From Arsenophonus sp045399315 (GTDB taxonomy: Bacteria; Pseudomonadota; Gammaproteobacteria; Enterobacterales; Enterobacteriaceae): DNA of 64,000 nt. The stretch spans positions 62,001 to 126,000 of the forward strand of contig DAYVGO010000057.1 in assembly GCA_045399315.1 (NCBI GenBank), written 5' to 3'. Below, piece by piece: positions 9,743 through 18,350 of this stretch (position 1 is its first letter; each line of letters starts with the position of its first letter). Under the pieces are notes generated by a model. The model saw only the letters and a program-made list of their open reading frames with translations, did not search any database and was not told the origin of the DNA. The position numbers and the translations under genes were made by a program.

Positions 9743-10030
9743 ATGCATTGTGTTGAGTTTGATTTTCGTGAAATAAACAATCTGCCTGATTTTTATCAAA
9801 AAGCGATGTTGGTTTTTGATTTGCCAGCATAGTTTGGTCAAAATTTGGATGCACTTTGGGATGTATTGACCGGTGAAATTGCTTTACCTGTCGAGATTAT
9901 TTTTTCTCATATAAATAAACATCAGTTAACAAAATTTGCCAATGTGATAACTGTTTTCAGAGAAGCTGAAGAAGCATTGGGAGGACAATTAATATTTCAT
10001 TGTCGATCCTCCCAGTCTCAGTCAGATTAG
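9743..10030 (+). pseudogene. Barstar-family RNase inhibitor with one internal stop
   Basis: Barstar-like (YhcO-type) inhibitor of barnase-family RNases. The frame from ATG 9743 reads HCVEFDFREINNLPDFYQKA, has TAG at 9830-9832, and continues in the same frame with FGQNLDALWDVLTGEIALP, the hallmark barstar segment containing the barnase-contacting acidic residues, then VFREAEEALGGQL. Length without the stop would be about 95 residues, normal for the family. It lies directly after the dead barnase gene. Loss of the toxin would free the inhibitor from selection. The 3' end overlaps the convergent darP gene by 4 bp. Confidence 0.82.
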
Positions 10031-10446
10031 GCACTTTCAGATAGTACCTTTAAGTACTGAAAAAGTTGGCGATAGGCTTTGACGGGTTTATTGGCCTCTC
10101 TTTCCTTCTTATAGTTACGGATTAGGGTACGTAGCTGTTGACGATCAGCTAAGGGAAATAAACATATGACATCTGCGATAGCGTTATTGCCATGCTTTAA
10201 TAATTGATTACATAAAGCTTCAAGCTTGTGTAGTATGGTGATTTGTTGGTTGTGGCGATTGTTTAGTTTGGCCAAGGTGTCATAAATAGGTTGAGGATCT
10301 TGCGTTCTGAGTAATTTACCAATAAATTGTAACTGGTGACGCCGCCCTTTACGCTTAATTTCGCTTTTACTAACCCAGATGCTTTCATTGTTATCTATAT
10401 TATTGGTGTTGTCATCGAACCAGTTCTTGGGGTGTTTCGCCATCAC
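10027..10446 (-). CDS. darP: DarP (YjgA), 50S assembly factor with an internal deletion
   Basis: DarP is the late 50S-subunit assembly protein that stabilises the peptidyl-transferase region. The frame is intact but gives 139 residues against about 183 in E. coli. The N-terminus (KNWFDDN..., IWVSKSEIKR) runs straight into KGRRHQLQFIGKLLR; the roughly 42 residues normally between (DAEELKRLGAEIVDL...ELAQRIK) are absent. The C-terminal helical part (NRHNQQ, ADRQQLRTLIRNYKKERE, FQYLKVL) is complete. Reading frame and ends are preserved, so a shortened protein could be made, but the missing helices should matter. Divergent from tldE, as in E. coli. Confidence 0.85.
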   Translation of the reverse strand: MMAKHPKNWFDDNTNNIDNNESIWVSKSEIKRKGRRHQLQFIGKLLRTQDPQPIYDTLAKLNNRHNQQITILHKLEALCNQLLKHGNNAIADVICLFPLADRQQLRTLIRNYKKEREANKPVKAYRQLFQYLKVLSESA

Positions 10447-10624
10447 GGTTTTCCTCTTTGCAAGACGAAGAATTAATTTATTTCAGAATAATTTGTCGTC
10501 TGGTATGTTAACATCTTATCTCTATTGTAACTGGGAAAATAGCTTTAGTGCTATAGAGGATTTATTTTCAAGTGAAGATAAGATTGGTTGAGTTGATTTT
10601 ATTTTCTATTTTTGGACAATATCA

Positions 10625-11965
10625 ATGAGTTTGACGAAACAGGTTTTATTACAACGTAAACAATTAGAAGAAACGGTTGCATACGCATTATCAATGGCAA
10701 AAGCGAGTTGTAATGCAGCAGAAGTGGCTATTAATAAATCAACAGGTATTAGTGTAAGTACACGGTTTGGTGAAACTGAAAATATTGAATTTAATAGTGA
10801 TGTGGAACTCGGGATCACGGTTTATCATCAGCGACGGAAAGGCAGTGCTTCATCAACTAATTTACATCCAGCAGCAATTAAACGTACTGTGCAGGCGGCT
10901 ATTGATATTGCTCAATATACTTCAGAAGATCCTTTTGCTGGCTTGGCAGACGCTGAACTTTTAGCTTATCAAGCACCTGATTTAAAACTCTTTTATCCCT
11001 TTGATATTAATGTAGACAAGGCCATCCAATTGGCAAGTCAAGCTGAGCTGTCTGCTTTAAATGCGGATGAAAGAATTAAAAATAGCGAAGGTGGCAGCTT
11101 TAATAGTCATTATGGCATTAAAGTGTTTGGTAATACACACGGAATGTTACAGAGTTATTGTTCGAGTCGTCACTCAATGTCAAGTTGTGTGGTTGCACAG
11201 GAAAATGAGTGCATGGAACGTGATTATGCTTATACTATCGCTCGGCGTTTAGAAGATTTGCAATCACCGCAATGGGTCGGACAAGAGGCTGCTCGTCGAA
11301 CTTTAGCCTTACTTTCGCCACGTAAATTAACCACAATGAAGACGCCAGTCATTTTTGCCGCTGAGGTGGCAACAGGTTTATTTGGTCATCTGGTTGGTGC
11401 GATTAGTGGTACAAGTATTTATCGAAGATCCTCTTTTTTATTAGACAGCTTGGGTAAGCAAATTTTTCCTACTTGGTTAACCATTCAGGAAAACCCACAT
11501 CTAATTGGTGGACTAGCATCATCTCCCTTTGATAGCGAAGGGGTCAATACAATCCCACGTAATATTGTTGAGCAAGGGATATTACAAACTTGGTTACTCA
11601 CTATTTATTCAGCACGCAAGCTTGGCTTGAAAAGTACCGGTCATGCTGGTGGTATTTATAATTGGCATATTGCAGGCCAGGGGTTAGATTTTGCTGCTTT
11701 ACTACGAGAAATGGGAACAGGGTTAGTCGTCACTGAGTTGATGGGTCAGGGCGTTAGCTCGGTAACAGGAGATTATTCTCGAGGAGCAGCCGGTTTTTGG
11801 GTCGAAAACGGAGTAATACAATATCCTGTCAGTGAAATTACTATTGCAGGTAATTTAAAACAGATGTGGGCTAATATAGTAACGATAGGTAATGATATTG
11901 AAACACGCAGTAATATTCAATGTGGTTCGGTATTATTAGCGGAAATGCATGTTGCCGGCCAGTAA
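10625..11965 (+). CDS. pmbA: TldE (PmbA), metalloprotease partner subunit
   Basis: Second subunit of the TldD-TldE protease: 446 residues against 450 in E. coli. Conserved blocks are STGISVSTRFGETENIEF near the start, GSFNSHYGIKVFGNTHGM in the middle, and STGHAGGIYNW and MGQGVSSVTGDYSRGAAGFW in the C-terminal half. TldE lacks the zinc motif of TldD, as expected. The ATG at 10625 aligns with the E. coli N-terminal region. It is transcribed away from darP, the arrangement found in E. coli. Intact. Confidence 0.97.
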   Translation: MSLTKQVLLQRKQLEETVAYALSMAKASCNAAEVAINKSTGISVSTRFGETENIEFNSDVELGITVYHQRRKGSASSTNLHPAAIKRTVQAAIDIAQYTSEDPFAGLADAELLAYQAPDLKLFYPFDINVDKAIQLASQAELSALNADERIKNSEGGSFNSHYGIKVFGNTHGMLQSYCSSRHSMSSCVVAQENECMERDYAYTIARRLEDLQSPQWVGQEAARRTLALLSPRKLTTMKTPVIFAAEVATGLFGHLVGAISGTSIYRRSSFLLDSLGKQIFPTWLTIQENPHLIGGLASSPFDSEGVNTIPRNIVEQGILQTWLLTIYSARKLGLKSTGHAGGIYNWHIAGQGLDFAALLREMGTGLVVTELMGQGVSSVTGDYSRGAAGFWVENGVIQYPVSEITIAGNLKQMWANIVTIGNDIETRSNIQCGSVLLAEMHVAGQ

Positions 11966-12277
11966 TTTAATTTTGTGCATAGCTTGCTGTAGACGATTGA
12001 GAAAATTTTGCAAACTCAATAACTAAAGTGATGTCCATCATACAATAAGAAGGGACATTAGCTAACGCCAGCCATAGGCTTGAAGTCAGTTCAGTAGCTT
12101 GCAAGTTGTAGCAGACTGACTTTTATGCTACTTTGCCATAGAGTATTAGATTACATTTAAAAATAATAATAATATAGTTAGCTGATATCGCTTAATATTG
12201 ATGTGTGAATAGTAGTGAAAAAAATGACTCTAGTAACTAATGACTTTGATTTAATTAAATTTTTTGAAAAAGACTTT
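11966..12277 (+). other. 312-bp non-coding gap after pmbA
   Basis: No reading frame or RNA gene is recognisable here. In E. coli cytochrome b562 (cybC) can follow pmbA, but no trace of it is seen. The only structure noted is a 7-bp inverted repeat (12084-12121) about 120 bp past the pmbA stop, listed separately. Confidence 0.6.
12084..12121. other. Imperfect hairpin downstream of pmbA
   Basis: AGTCAGT (12084-12090) and ACTGACT (12115-12121) are perfect inverted repeats flanking a 24-base loop, followed by TTT. The stem is short and the loop long, so it is at best a weak transcription stop for pmbA. Confidence 0.3.
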
Positions 12278-12550
12278 TTAATCTTCTTCAAGTTTATCAT
12301 GAAAAAGTTTAATAATTGCTGCTAGAGCTTGTTCTTCATCTGGACCGATTACTTCAAAATCGATATAACTGCCTTGCTCTGAGTCTAGCATCAACATCGC
12401 TATGACACTATCTGCTTGTGCTTCTATATTATGGCAATTGCGTAGGATCACCTTAGATTTAAATTGTTGGATAAGTTCACAAAGCATTATGGCTGGCCGA
12501 GCATGCATACCCAGCTGGTTTTTTATGATAATGCGTTGATAGACGGTCAT
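12278..12550 (-). CDS. ptsO: NPr, phosphocarrier of the nitrogen PTS
   Basis: HPr-like phosphocarrier of the PTS-Ntr chain (EI-Ntr to NPr to EIIA-Ntr); 90 residues, the E. coli length. The phosphorylated histidine is His16 in LGMHARPA, and the C-terminal block ADSVIAMLMLDSEQG is kept. It overlaps the end of rapZ by 4 bp (ATGA), so the two are translationally coupled. Gene order rpoN-hpf-ptsN-rapZ-npr is the standard enterobacterial one. Confidence 0.96.
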   Translation of the reverse strand: MTVYQRIIIKNQLGMHARPAIMLCELIQQFKSKVILRNCHNIEAQADSVIAMLMLDSEQGSYIDFEVIGPDEEQALAAIIKLFHDKLEED

Positions 12551-13401
12551 GATTTTCTCTTTTCTAACGTTCGATGACGCGATTGAACATTTTTTCCTCT
12601 AGAGCGAAAGTAGTCTGCCAGTTGTTCGGCAACATACACTGAGCGGTGCTTACCGCCAGTACAACCGATCGCAATAGTTAAATAGCTACGATTATTAGAT
12701 TCTAACATGGGTAGCCATAATTCAAGGTAACTACGTGTTTGATAAATAAAATTATGCACTTCTGTGTGTCGGTCAAGAAAGGCTGCAACTGGACGATCGA
12801 GGCCAGTCATAGGACGCAATTTGGGATCCCAATGTGGATTAGGTAAAAAACGGACATCAAATACATAATCTGCATCTATTGGAATACCATGCTTGAAGCC
12901 AAAGGATTCAAATACTATGGTAAGCTCACGATCGCGTTTACCTAATAGACGTGCTCTTAGCATTTCAGCAAGTTCATGCACCGACATTTCAGAGGTATCG
13001 ATGACTAAATCAGCTCGTGAGCGTAGTGGTTCTAATAATTCATTTTCCTCATCAATAGCGTTTTCTAATGATAAATTTTTGCTAGAGAGTGGGTGTAAAC
13101 GTCGTGTATCACTATATCTTCTGATAAGTGTATTACGATCGGCATCGAGAAAAAGTAATTGTGGGGAAAAGCTCGCAGGTAAATTTTTCAATGCCTTCTC
13201 GAAAATTGCCGGGTTGTCTGGCATATTGCGAACATCAATACTCACGGCAGCTAGAGTTTGTCGTTCAGCAAGTGTATTGGCTAATTCTGGCAGTAAAGTT
13301 ACGGGGAGATTGTCAACACAATAAAAGCCCATATCCTCCAACGCTCGAAGAGCAACAGATTTACCTGAACCAGAACGGCCACTGACTATCATCAGCACCA
13401 T
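12547..13401 (-). CDS. rapZ: RapZ, RNase adapter protein
   Basis: RapZ binds the small RNA GlmZ and presents it to RNase E, tuning glucosamine-6-phosphate synthase. It has 284 residues, as in E. coli, with a Walker A motif GRSGSGKS at residues 8-15 and the conserved C-terminal domain (FGFKHGIP, DVRFLPNPHW, IGCTGGKHRSVYVAEQL). It lies between ptsN and npr, 65 bp from ptsN. Fully intact, which suggests amino-sugar supply for the wall is still regulated in this way. Confidence 0.97.
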   Translation of the reverse strand: MVLMIVSGRSGSGKSVALRALEDMGFYCVDNLPVTLLPELANTLAERQTLAAVSIDVRNMPDNPAIFEKALKNLPASFSPQLLFLDADRNTLIRRYSDTRRLHPLSSKNLSLENAIDEENELLEPLRSRADLVIDTSEMSVHELAEMLRARLLGKRDRELTIVFESFGFKHGIPIDADYVFDVRFLPNPHWDPKLRPMTGLDRPVAAFLDRHTEVHNFIYQTRSYLELWLPMLESNNRSYLTIAIGCTGGKHRSVYVAEQLADYFRSRGKNVQSRHRTLEKRKS

Positions 13402-13466
13402 GAGTGATACCCCTTAAATTTCTGCGCAATAAAAAACTAATAATTTTTGGTATAGATTTTTTAAAA

Positions 13467-13937
13467 TCATTGTTCAGTAATGATTTTATAAAGTTCTTCA
13501 TTATCTTGTGCAGCGCGTAAACGACGACATAAGTTTTTGTCAGCCAACCGCTTAGCAATTAAAGAGAGTGTATGTAAATGTGTCTTACATTGCTTCGAAG
13601 GAACTAATAATGCAAACAGTAAATCAATTGACTGATTATCAATAGCATCAAAAGCAATCGGCTCATCTAAGTGAAGAAAGACACCCACTGCGTCGGATGA
13701 ATGACTGTCATTTAATTTGCCATGCGGAATTGCAATACCTCCACCAATACCGGTTGTGCCTACTTTTTCACGGGTTAGTAATGAGTCAAAAATGACACTT
13801 TCAGTTACATTCAGTGTAGTTGCAGCAACTTCACTAATAATTTCTAGCGCTCGTTTTTTACTCGTACAATGAACATTATTTAGTGTACATGATGGTGTTA
13901 ATATCGAGCTTAATGATAATTTTTTTTCACTGTTCAT
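13467..13937 (-). CDS. ptsN: EIIA-Ntr, PTS regulatory protein
   Basis: Terminal phosphoryl acceptor of PTS-Ntr; it regulates potassium uptake, sigma-E and amino-sugar genes by binding partners according to its phosphorylation state. It has 156 residues (E. coli 163; the shorter tail is the only difference). The active-site histidine is His72 in AIPHGK, and VHCTSKKRALEIISEVA and HLHTLSLIAKRLADK are conserved. It lies 120 bp downstream of hpf, and that gap contains a perfect inverted repeat. Confidence 0.96.
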   Translation of the reverse strand: MNSEKKLSLSSILTPSCTLNNVHCTSKKRALEIISEVAATTLNVTESVIFDSLLTREKVGTTGIGGGIAIPHGKLNDSHSSDAVGVFLHLDEPIAFDAIDNQSIDLLFALLVPSKQCKTHLHTLSLIAKRLADKNLCRRLRAAQDNEELYKIITEQ

Positions 13938-13961
13938 TGGATTTATTCACTTAGGGCAATT

Positions 13962-13992
13962 ATACCAGATATCTATAACGAATATCTGGTAT
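13962..13992. promoter_or_regulatory. 11-bp perfect inverted repeat between hpf and ptsN
   Basis: ATACCAGATAT (13962-13972) and ATATCTGGTAT (13982-13992) form a perfect 11-bp stem with a 9-base loop, in the 120-bp gap between hpf and ptsN. No U-run follows on either strand, so a simple intrinsic terminator is unlikely. It could be an operator, an RNA processing stem or a partial stop inside the rpoN operon. Confidence 0.55.
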
Positions 13993-14057
13993 GAATGATA
14001 CTAATATTGATAATCTATATTTAGTGTCATAGTGCCCTTGTTATTTAATAACACAAA

Positions 14058-14345
14058 TTAATGTTGTTTCAATTTTTCTTTATGTTTAGTAAGCTGACGT
14101 GCCATTTTTTCTACCATGGTATCAATAGCAGTATACATATCGTCTTCTTGAGCAGAAGCATGCAGCTCTGCCCCATTAACTTTCGCTGTTGCCTCAGCAA
14201 TTTGATTAAATTTCTGTACTTTTAAAATTACATGAATTTTATTGATATGGTCAAAGTATTGTTCGAATTTTGAATACTTCTCTTCAACGGCTTGGCGTAA
14301 AGCTTCTGTAATTTTAATATTTTGGCCAGTAATTTGAAATTCCAT
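14058..14345 (-). CDS. hpf: HPF, ribosome hibernation promoting factor
   Basis: Short-type HPF that binds the 30S decoding channel and converts 90S to 100S ribosome dimers in stationary phase. It has 95 residues, the E. coli length, with the typical TEALRQAVEEKYSKFEQYF, AELHASAQEDDMYTAID and ending RQLTKHKEKLKQH. It starts 22 bp after rpoN. AAGGAAG lies upstream of the ATG. Intact. Confidence 0.96.
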   Translation of the reverse strand: MEFQITGQNIKITEALRQAVEEKYSKFEQYFDHINKIHVILKVQKFNQIAEATAKVNGAELHASAQEDDMYTAIDTMVEKMARQLTKHKEKLKQH

Positions 14346-14367
14346 AGTATCTTCCTTCTCAGTTAAT

Positions 14368-15810
14368 TCAAATCAGTTTCTTACGCTGATTAGAGGGTAG
14401 AATGGATAGGGACTCTCGATACTTAGCAACTGTACGACGAGCAATTTGAATACCCTGTTCTGCTAGTATGCTCGTTAATTTGTTATCACTCAAGGGTTTT
14501 ACAGGGTTCTCTGCCGCAATCAGTTTTTTTACTAGCGCACGTATAGCGATAGAGGAGGCTTCTCCGCCTGTATCTGTATTGACATGGCTGGAGAAAAAGT
14601 ATTTCAGCTCAAAAATGCCTCTTGGACTATGCAGATATTTTTGTGAAGTCACACGGGAAATTGTCGATTCGTGCATATCAACCTGATAAGCAATATCAGC
14701 TAGTACCATAGGTTTCATATACTCTTCGCCATGTTCAAAAAATTGTTGTTGATTCTCAACAATACATTGGGCAACTTTTAATAAAGTTTCATTACGATTT
14801 TCTAAACTTTTTATTAACCACTTAGCTTCTTGTAAGTTATTACGAATAAAGAGGTTATCTTCTTGATTATGAGAGTACTTACCTAGCGAAGCATAATATT
14901 GATTGATTTTTAACCGTGGAATATTTTCTGTATTTAGTTCTACTTGCCAGTGATTATGTATTTTGCGAATCAAAGCATCGGGTACAATATATTGTGGCTC
15001 ATTGGTTTGAATGCTTTGTCCTGGTTTAGGATCTAATCGTTGGATCATATCGATAGCTTCTTTCAAGACCGCTTCTTTTAATTTTGTTTTGCGGCTAAGT
15101 TGTCGGAAATCACGATTGGCTAGTAAATCTAAGTAGTCGTTAATTATCAGTTTAACTTCTTTTAGAAAAGGAGTATCAACAGGTAAAGCTGATAACTGAA
15201 TGAGTAAGCAGTCTTTTAAATTTTTTGCTGCGACGCCAATTGGATCAAAATGCTGGATCCTTTTTAGCACAATCTCAACTTCTTCCAGGCTAATATCTGG
15301 TAGTGCTAAACCGACGTGAATATCTTCAATAGAGGTGGTTAAATAACCCGATTCATCGACAGCATCAATAATGGCGGTAGCAATTGCTGCATCTATTTCA
15401 GTAAAGGGTGTTAATGATGCTTGCCAAGCCAAATAATCTTGCAGTGTTTGCAAAGTTTCCCCCTGGTAGAGAGGAAAATCATTATTGGTAAAGTTACTAG
15501 ATATGTTTGCATGGCTATCTAAAGTATAAATTTCTTCCCAATTAGCGTCTAACGGTAATTCATCAGCTAGAGCATTTTGTTCAATCGCGTCAAAATTATC
15601 AAGTGCCGTTGGGTCATTATCATTAATATCTAATGTTTCAATTTCCTGATAGAGGTCGTCGTCTTGTTCAAGTAAAGGATTTGTTTCAAGAGCTTGTTGA
15701 ATTTCGTGTTGTAGTTCTAATGTTGAAAGTTGCAACAAACGAATTGCTTGTTGTAGTTGTGGTGTCATTGCCAACTGCTGACTGAGTCGGAGTTGTAAAC
15801 TCTGTTTCAT
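14368..15810 (-). CDS. rpoN: RpoN, sigma-54 factor
   Basis: Alternative sigma factor for enhancer-dependent promoters; 480 residues (E. coli 477). Region I is the glutamine- and leucine-rich N-terminus (MKQSLQLRLSQQLAMTPQLQQAIRLL region), followed by the acidic region II, the core-binding domain (ESGYLTTSIEDI, QHFDPIGVAAKNLKDCL), the helix-turn-helix (ESTISRVTSQKYL) and the C-terminal RpoN box ARRTVAKYRESL. All parts are present. It lies 62 bp downstream of lptB in the lpt-rpoN block. Confidence 0.97.
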   Translation of the reverse strand: MKQSLQLRLSQQLAMTPQLQQAIRLLQLSTLELQHEIQQALETNPLLEQDDDLYQEIETLDINDNDPTALDNFDAIEQNALADELPLDANWEEIYTLDSHANISSNFTNNDFPLYQGETLQTLQDYLAWQASLTPFTEIDAAIATAIIDAVDESGYLTTSIEDIHVGLALPDISLEEVEIVLKRIQHFDPIGVAAKNLKDCLLIQLSALPVDTPFLKEVKLIINDYLDLLANRDFRQLSRKTKLKEAVLKEAIDMIQRLDPKPGQSIQTNEPQYIVPDALIRKIHNHWQVELNTENIPRLKINQYYASLGKYSHNQEDNLFIRNNLQEAKWLIKSLENRNETLLKVAQCIVENQQQFFEHGEEYMKPMVLADIAYQVDMHESTISRVTSQKYLHSPRGIFELKYFFSSHVNTDTGGEASSIAIRALVKKLIAAENPVKPLSDNKLTSILAEQGIQIARRTVAKYRESLSILPSNQRKKLI

Positions 15811-15872
15811 AAAATTGGCTTAGCCTCTTGGAATAACATAATATAAAAATTACTAACTTTAATTAGTCATGG

Positions 15873-16598
15873 CTAGAGACGGAAACCTTCGCCTAAATAG
15901 ACACGTTTGACTTGCTCATTTTCTAAAATCTCTTTAGGAGTTCCGTGAGCAATAATATGGCCTTGGCTGACAATGTAAGCGCGTTCACAGACATCTAATG
16001 TTGCTCTCACATTATGATCGGTAATTAATACGCCTAAGCCAGAATCCCTTAGGTGTTGAATTATTTTTTTTATATCTAATACTGAGATCGGATCAACACC
16101 GGCAAAAGGTTCATCTAAAAGAATAAATTTAGGGTTTGCTGCTAGCGCACGAGCAATTTCTACCCGACGACGCTCGCCACCAGAGAGCGATTGGCCAAGA
16201 TTATTTCTCAAATGAGTAATACTAAATTCTTCCATCAGCTCTTCGGCACGTTCATGTTTTTCTTCGGAGGTCAAATTGTTACGAATTTCTAATACCGCCA
16301 TCAGATTGTCGTAAACGTTTAGCCTACGAAATATAGAGGCTTCTTGTGGTAAATAGCCTATTCCCCTACGAGCCCGTTCATGCAGAGGAAGCAAACTAAT
16401 ATCTTCATTATCGATAGTAATTTTGCCGGTATTACGAGGAACGATACCAACTACCATATAAAAGGTTGTCGTTTTACCTGCACCGTTGGGGCCAAGTAAA
16501 CCAACAATTTCACCTGAACTGATCACCAGGCTAACATCTTCAACAACCTTACGGTTTTTATAGGTTTTTGCTAAATGTTTCGCAGTTAATTTAGCCAT
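15873..16598 (-). CDS. lptB: LptB, ATPase of the LPS export complex
   Basis: ATP-binding subunit of LptB2FGC, which pulls lipopolysaccharide from the inner membrane and drives it along the Lpt bridge. It has 241 residues, as in E. coli: Walker A GPNGAGKTT, Q-loop in GIGYLPQEASIFRRL, signature LSGGERRR, Walker B FILLDEP, and H-loop ITDHN. It starts 7 bp after lptA. Intact, so LPS export is retained. Confidence 0.98.
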   Translation of the reverse strand: MAKLTAKHLAKTYKNRKVVEDVSLVISSGEIVGLLGPNGAGKTTTFYMVVGIVPRNTGKITIDNEDISLLPLHERARRGIGYLPQEASIFRRLNVYDNLMAVLEIRNNLTSEEKHERAEELMEEFSITHLRNNLGQSLSGGERRRVEIARALAANPKFILLDEPFAGVDPISVLDIKKIIQHLRDSGLGVLITDHNVRATLDVCERAYIVSQGHIIAHGTPKEILENEQVKRVYLGEGFRL

Positions 16599-16605
16599 TT
16601 TTTAA

Positions 16606-17160
16606 TTATTTACTCTTGCTATTATTGGTACTTTTTACGCCAGGACCTTTTTCTTGTAATTGGGAAGGTAACAATATGGTCGTCACTCGTTTCCCTTTAT
16701 CGCTGAAAGCTTCCATTTGTTGGGTAGGGACTAAGTAGGTAATTTTGTCACCTTTAATATTGCTGTCCAGTTGTTCAAGATAAGCATTGCCAGTTAGAAT
16801 AACTAACTCTTTATCTATTTCGTAACGCACTTTATCGCTGTGACCTTTGATAGGTTTACCATCATCTTGTAGTTGATAGAAGGTCGCTGGCATACCATAA
16901 GCTTCAACAATCATCTGTTTGGCGTCACCATTAGGGCGAGTAACAACGACTTTATCAGCTCGAACATCAATAGAACCTTGTTTTATGGCAACATTTTCTG
17001 TGAATGTGGTAATATTTTTTTCCAAATCTAGTGATTGTTTGACAGAATCAATCTGAATGGGTTGTTGTGAATCACTTTTAAGCGCTACTGCGGGTAGGCT
17101 TAATATGAATATTGTGCTAGTAAGTGCTGCATTGATGAAGATCTTTTTTGCCAATATCAT
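16606..17160 (-). CDS. lptA: LptA, periplasmic LPS bridge protein
   Basis: Periplasmic OstA-fold protein that polymerises head to tail to form the LPS bridge. I place the start at ATG 17160, one base after the lptC stop (TAAAATG), because AAGGAG lies about 8 bases upstream and the resulting 184 residues match the E. coli 185. A longer form starting inside lptC is unlikely. The signal peptide covers about residues 1-27 (ending LPAVALKS); the mature part has ADKVVVTRPNGDAKQ, VILTGNAYLEQLDSNIKGDKITYLV and SDKGKRVTTILLPSQL spread along it. Confidence 0.95.
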   Translation of the reverse strand: MILAKKIFINAALTSTIFILSLPAVALKSDSQQPIQIDSVKQSLDLEKNITTFTENVAIKQGSIDVRADKVVVTRPNGDAKQMIVEAYGMPATFYQLQDDGKPIKGHSDKVRYEIDKELVILTGNAYLEQLDSNIKGDKITYLVPTQQMEAFSDKGKRVTTILLPSQLQEKGPGVKSTNNSKSK

Positions 17161-17161
17161 T

Positions 17162-17752
17162 TTAGTGGTCTCCTTCAGGAGCTTTTTGCTTATTTGGGAT
17201 TTCATAATAGGTTTTTACATCTTCCATTAACTCTGCGGTACGTGTTCGCATATTACCGCGCATTTTCATACCCACTGATCGTAAACCAATGCCAATTACT
17301 GTGACTTTATCATCGGACGAAACATCCTGAGTAATTAAATTAACAGTGGCATTTTCCGTCAAAATTTGTTGTAAATCAGAAGTTGAATTTAAGCTATTTA
17401 CTTGAACATTACCATATAAATAGAGCATATTGTCACTCGTTAGTTTGGCTTTATTAGCACGCATGGACCAAGTCGGTATACTCTTTGTGTCATAAGTTGT
17501 TAACACTGGATTGATGAACCAGCTAATTTTATTACTCGAAAAGTGATGTGTCTCATCTGTTGTCAGTTTATAAGCTAATTTACCTAGCGGATCGTAGACA
17601 TGAGTGATAGCATGACCAATTTGATAATTTGGTTGACTGTTATCAAACATTAGAGGTGCTTTTGATTGATTAAAATCAGCTAAATTCCAGCCGATAAGCG
17701 CTAAAACAATTAGTGTTAATATAATGTTAAGCCAAATCTTAAATTTGCTCAT
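17162..17752 (-). CDS. lptC: LptC, inner-membrane LPS transport protein
   Basis: Bitopic protein that receives LPS from LptBFG and passes it to LptA. It has 196 residues (E. coli 191), one N-terminal transmembrane helix (IWLNIILTLIVLALIGWNL) and a periplasmic beta-jellyroll with YKLTTDETHHFSSN and NMLYLYGNVQVNSL. It lies between kdsC (17 bp) and lptA (1 bp). Intact. Confidence 0.95.
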   Translation of the reverse strand: MSKFKIWLNIILTLIVLALIGWNLADFNQSKAPLMFDNSQPNYQIGHAITHVYDPLGKLAYKLTTDETHHFSSNKISWFINPVLTTYDTKSIPTWSMRANKAKLTSDNMLYLYGNVQVNSLNSTSDLQQILTENATVNLITQDVSSDDKVTVIGIGLRSVGMKMRGNMRTRTAELMEDVKTYYEIPNKQKAPEGDH

Positions 17753-17769
17753 TGTTGTTTCATTTTTGC

Positions 17770-18333
17770 CTATATTGATAAACCGTGGGCACTTTCTAGC
17801 TTATTTTGCGCCAGCAGGATCAGATCACAAATTTCACGTACAGCACCTTTGCCTCCTGCTCGATATGTAACATAATGCGCTTTACTTAACAATATTGGGT
17901 GTGCATCAGCTACAGCCACTGAAAGCCCTATCAGTGACATAACAGGCCAATCAATTATATCATCACCAATGTAAGCGATCTGTTGCGGTTGGAGTTTTAA
18001 TCGAGTTATTAGATCATTATAAGCTAATTTTTTTTCACTTTGTCCTTGGTAAAGATAGTTAATACCGAGTGTTTTGGCTCGATCTTCCAATAAGTTGGCT
18101 TTACGTCCAGTTATAATGGCGACTTCAATAGTCGAAGTTAGTAAACAACGTATACCGTAACCATCTTTTACATCGAATGCTTTTAGTTCTTCACCATTAT
18201 TTCCCATATAAATCAAACCATTAGTCATGACACCATCAACATCACAAATTAGTAATTTTATGTGACGAGCTTTGTCAATAATATGTTGTTCTACTGAACC
18301 ATAACAGGTCATTATTTTATTATGTTCATTCAT
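17770..18333 (-). CDS. kdsC: KdsC, Kdo-8-phosphate phosphatase
   Basis: HAD-family phosphatase that removes the phosphate from Kdo-8-P in the synthesis of the LPS inner-core sugar Kdo. It has 187 residues (E. coli 188). The nucleophile and acid/base aspartates lie in LLICDVDGVMTNG, the Thr/Ser motif is in AIITGRKANLL, and the metal aspartates in IGDDIIDWPVM. It is 17 bp after kdsD, the preceding pathway enzyme. Intact. Confidence 0.97.
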   Translation of the reverse strand: MNEHNKIMTCYGSVEQHIIDKARHIKLLICDVDGVMTNGLIYMGNNGEELKAFDVKDGYGIRCLLTSTIEVAIITGRKANLLEDRAKTLGINYLYQGQSEKKLAYNDLITRLKLQPQQIAYIGDDIIDWPVMSLIGLSVAVADAHPILLSKAHYVTYRAGGKGAVREICDLILLAQNKLESAHGLSI

Positions 18334-18350
18334 GTATTTTTCCAGTGGTT

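Noticed and set aside
12893..13324. 143-codon + strand frame opposite rapZ
   Set aside because: Shadow of rapZ; low-complexity Ser/Arg content and no plausible start signal.
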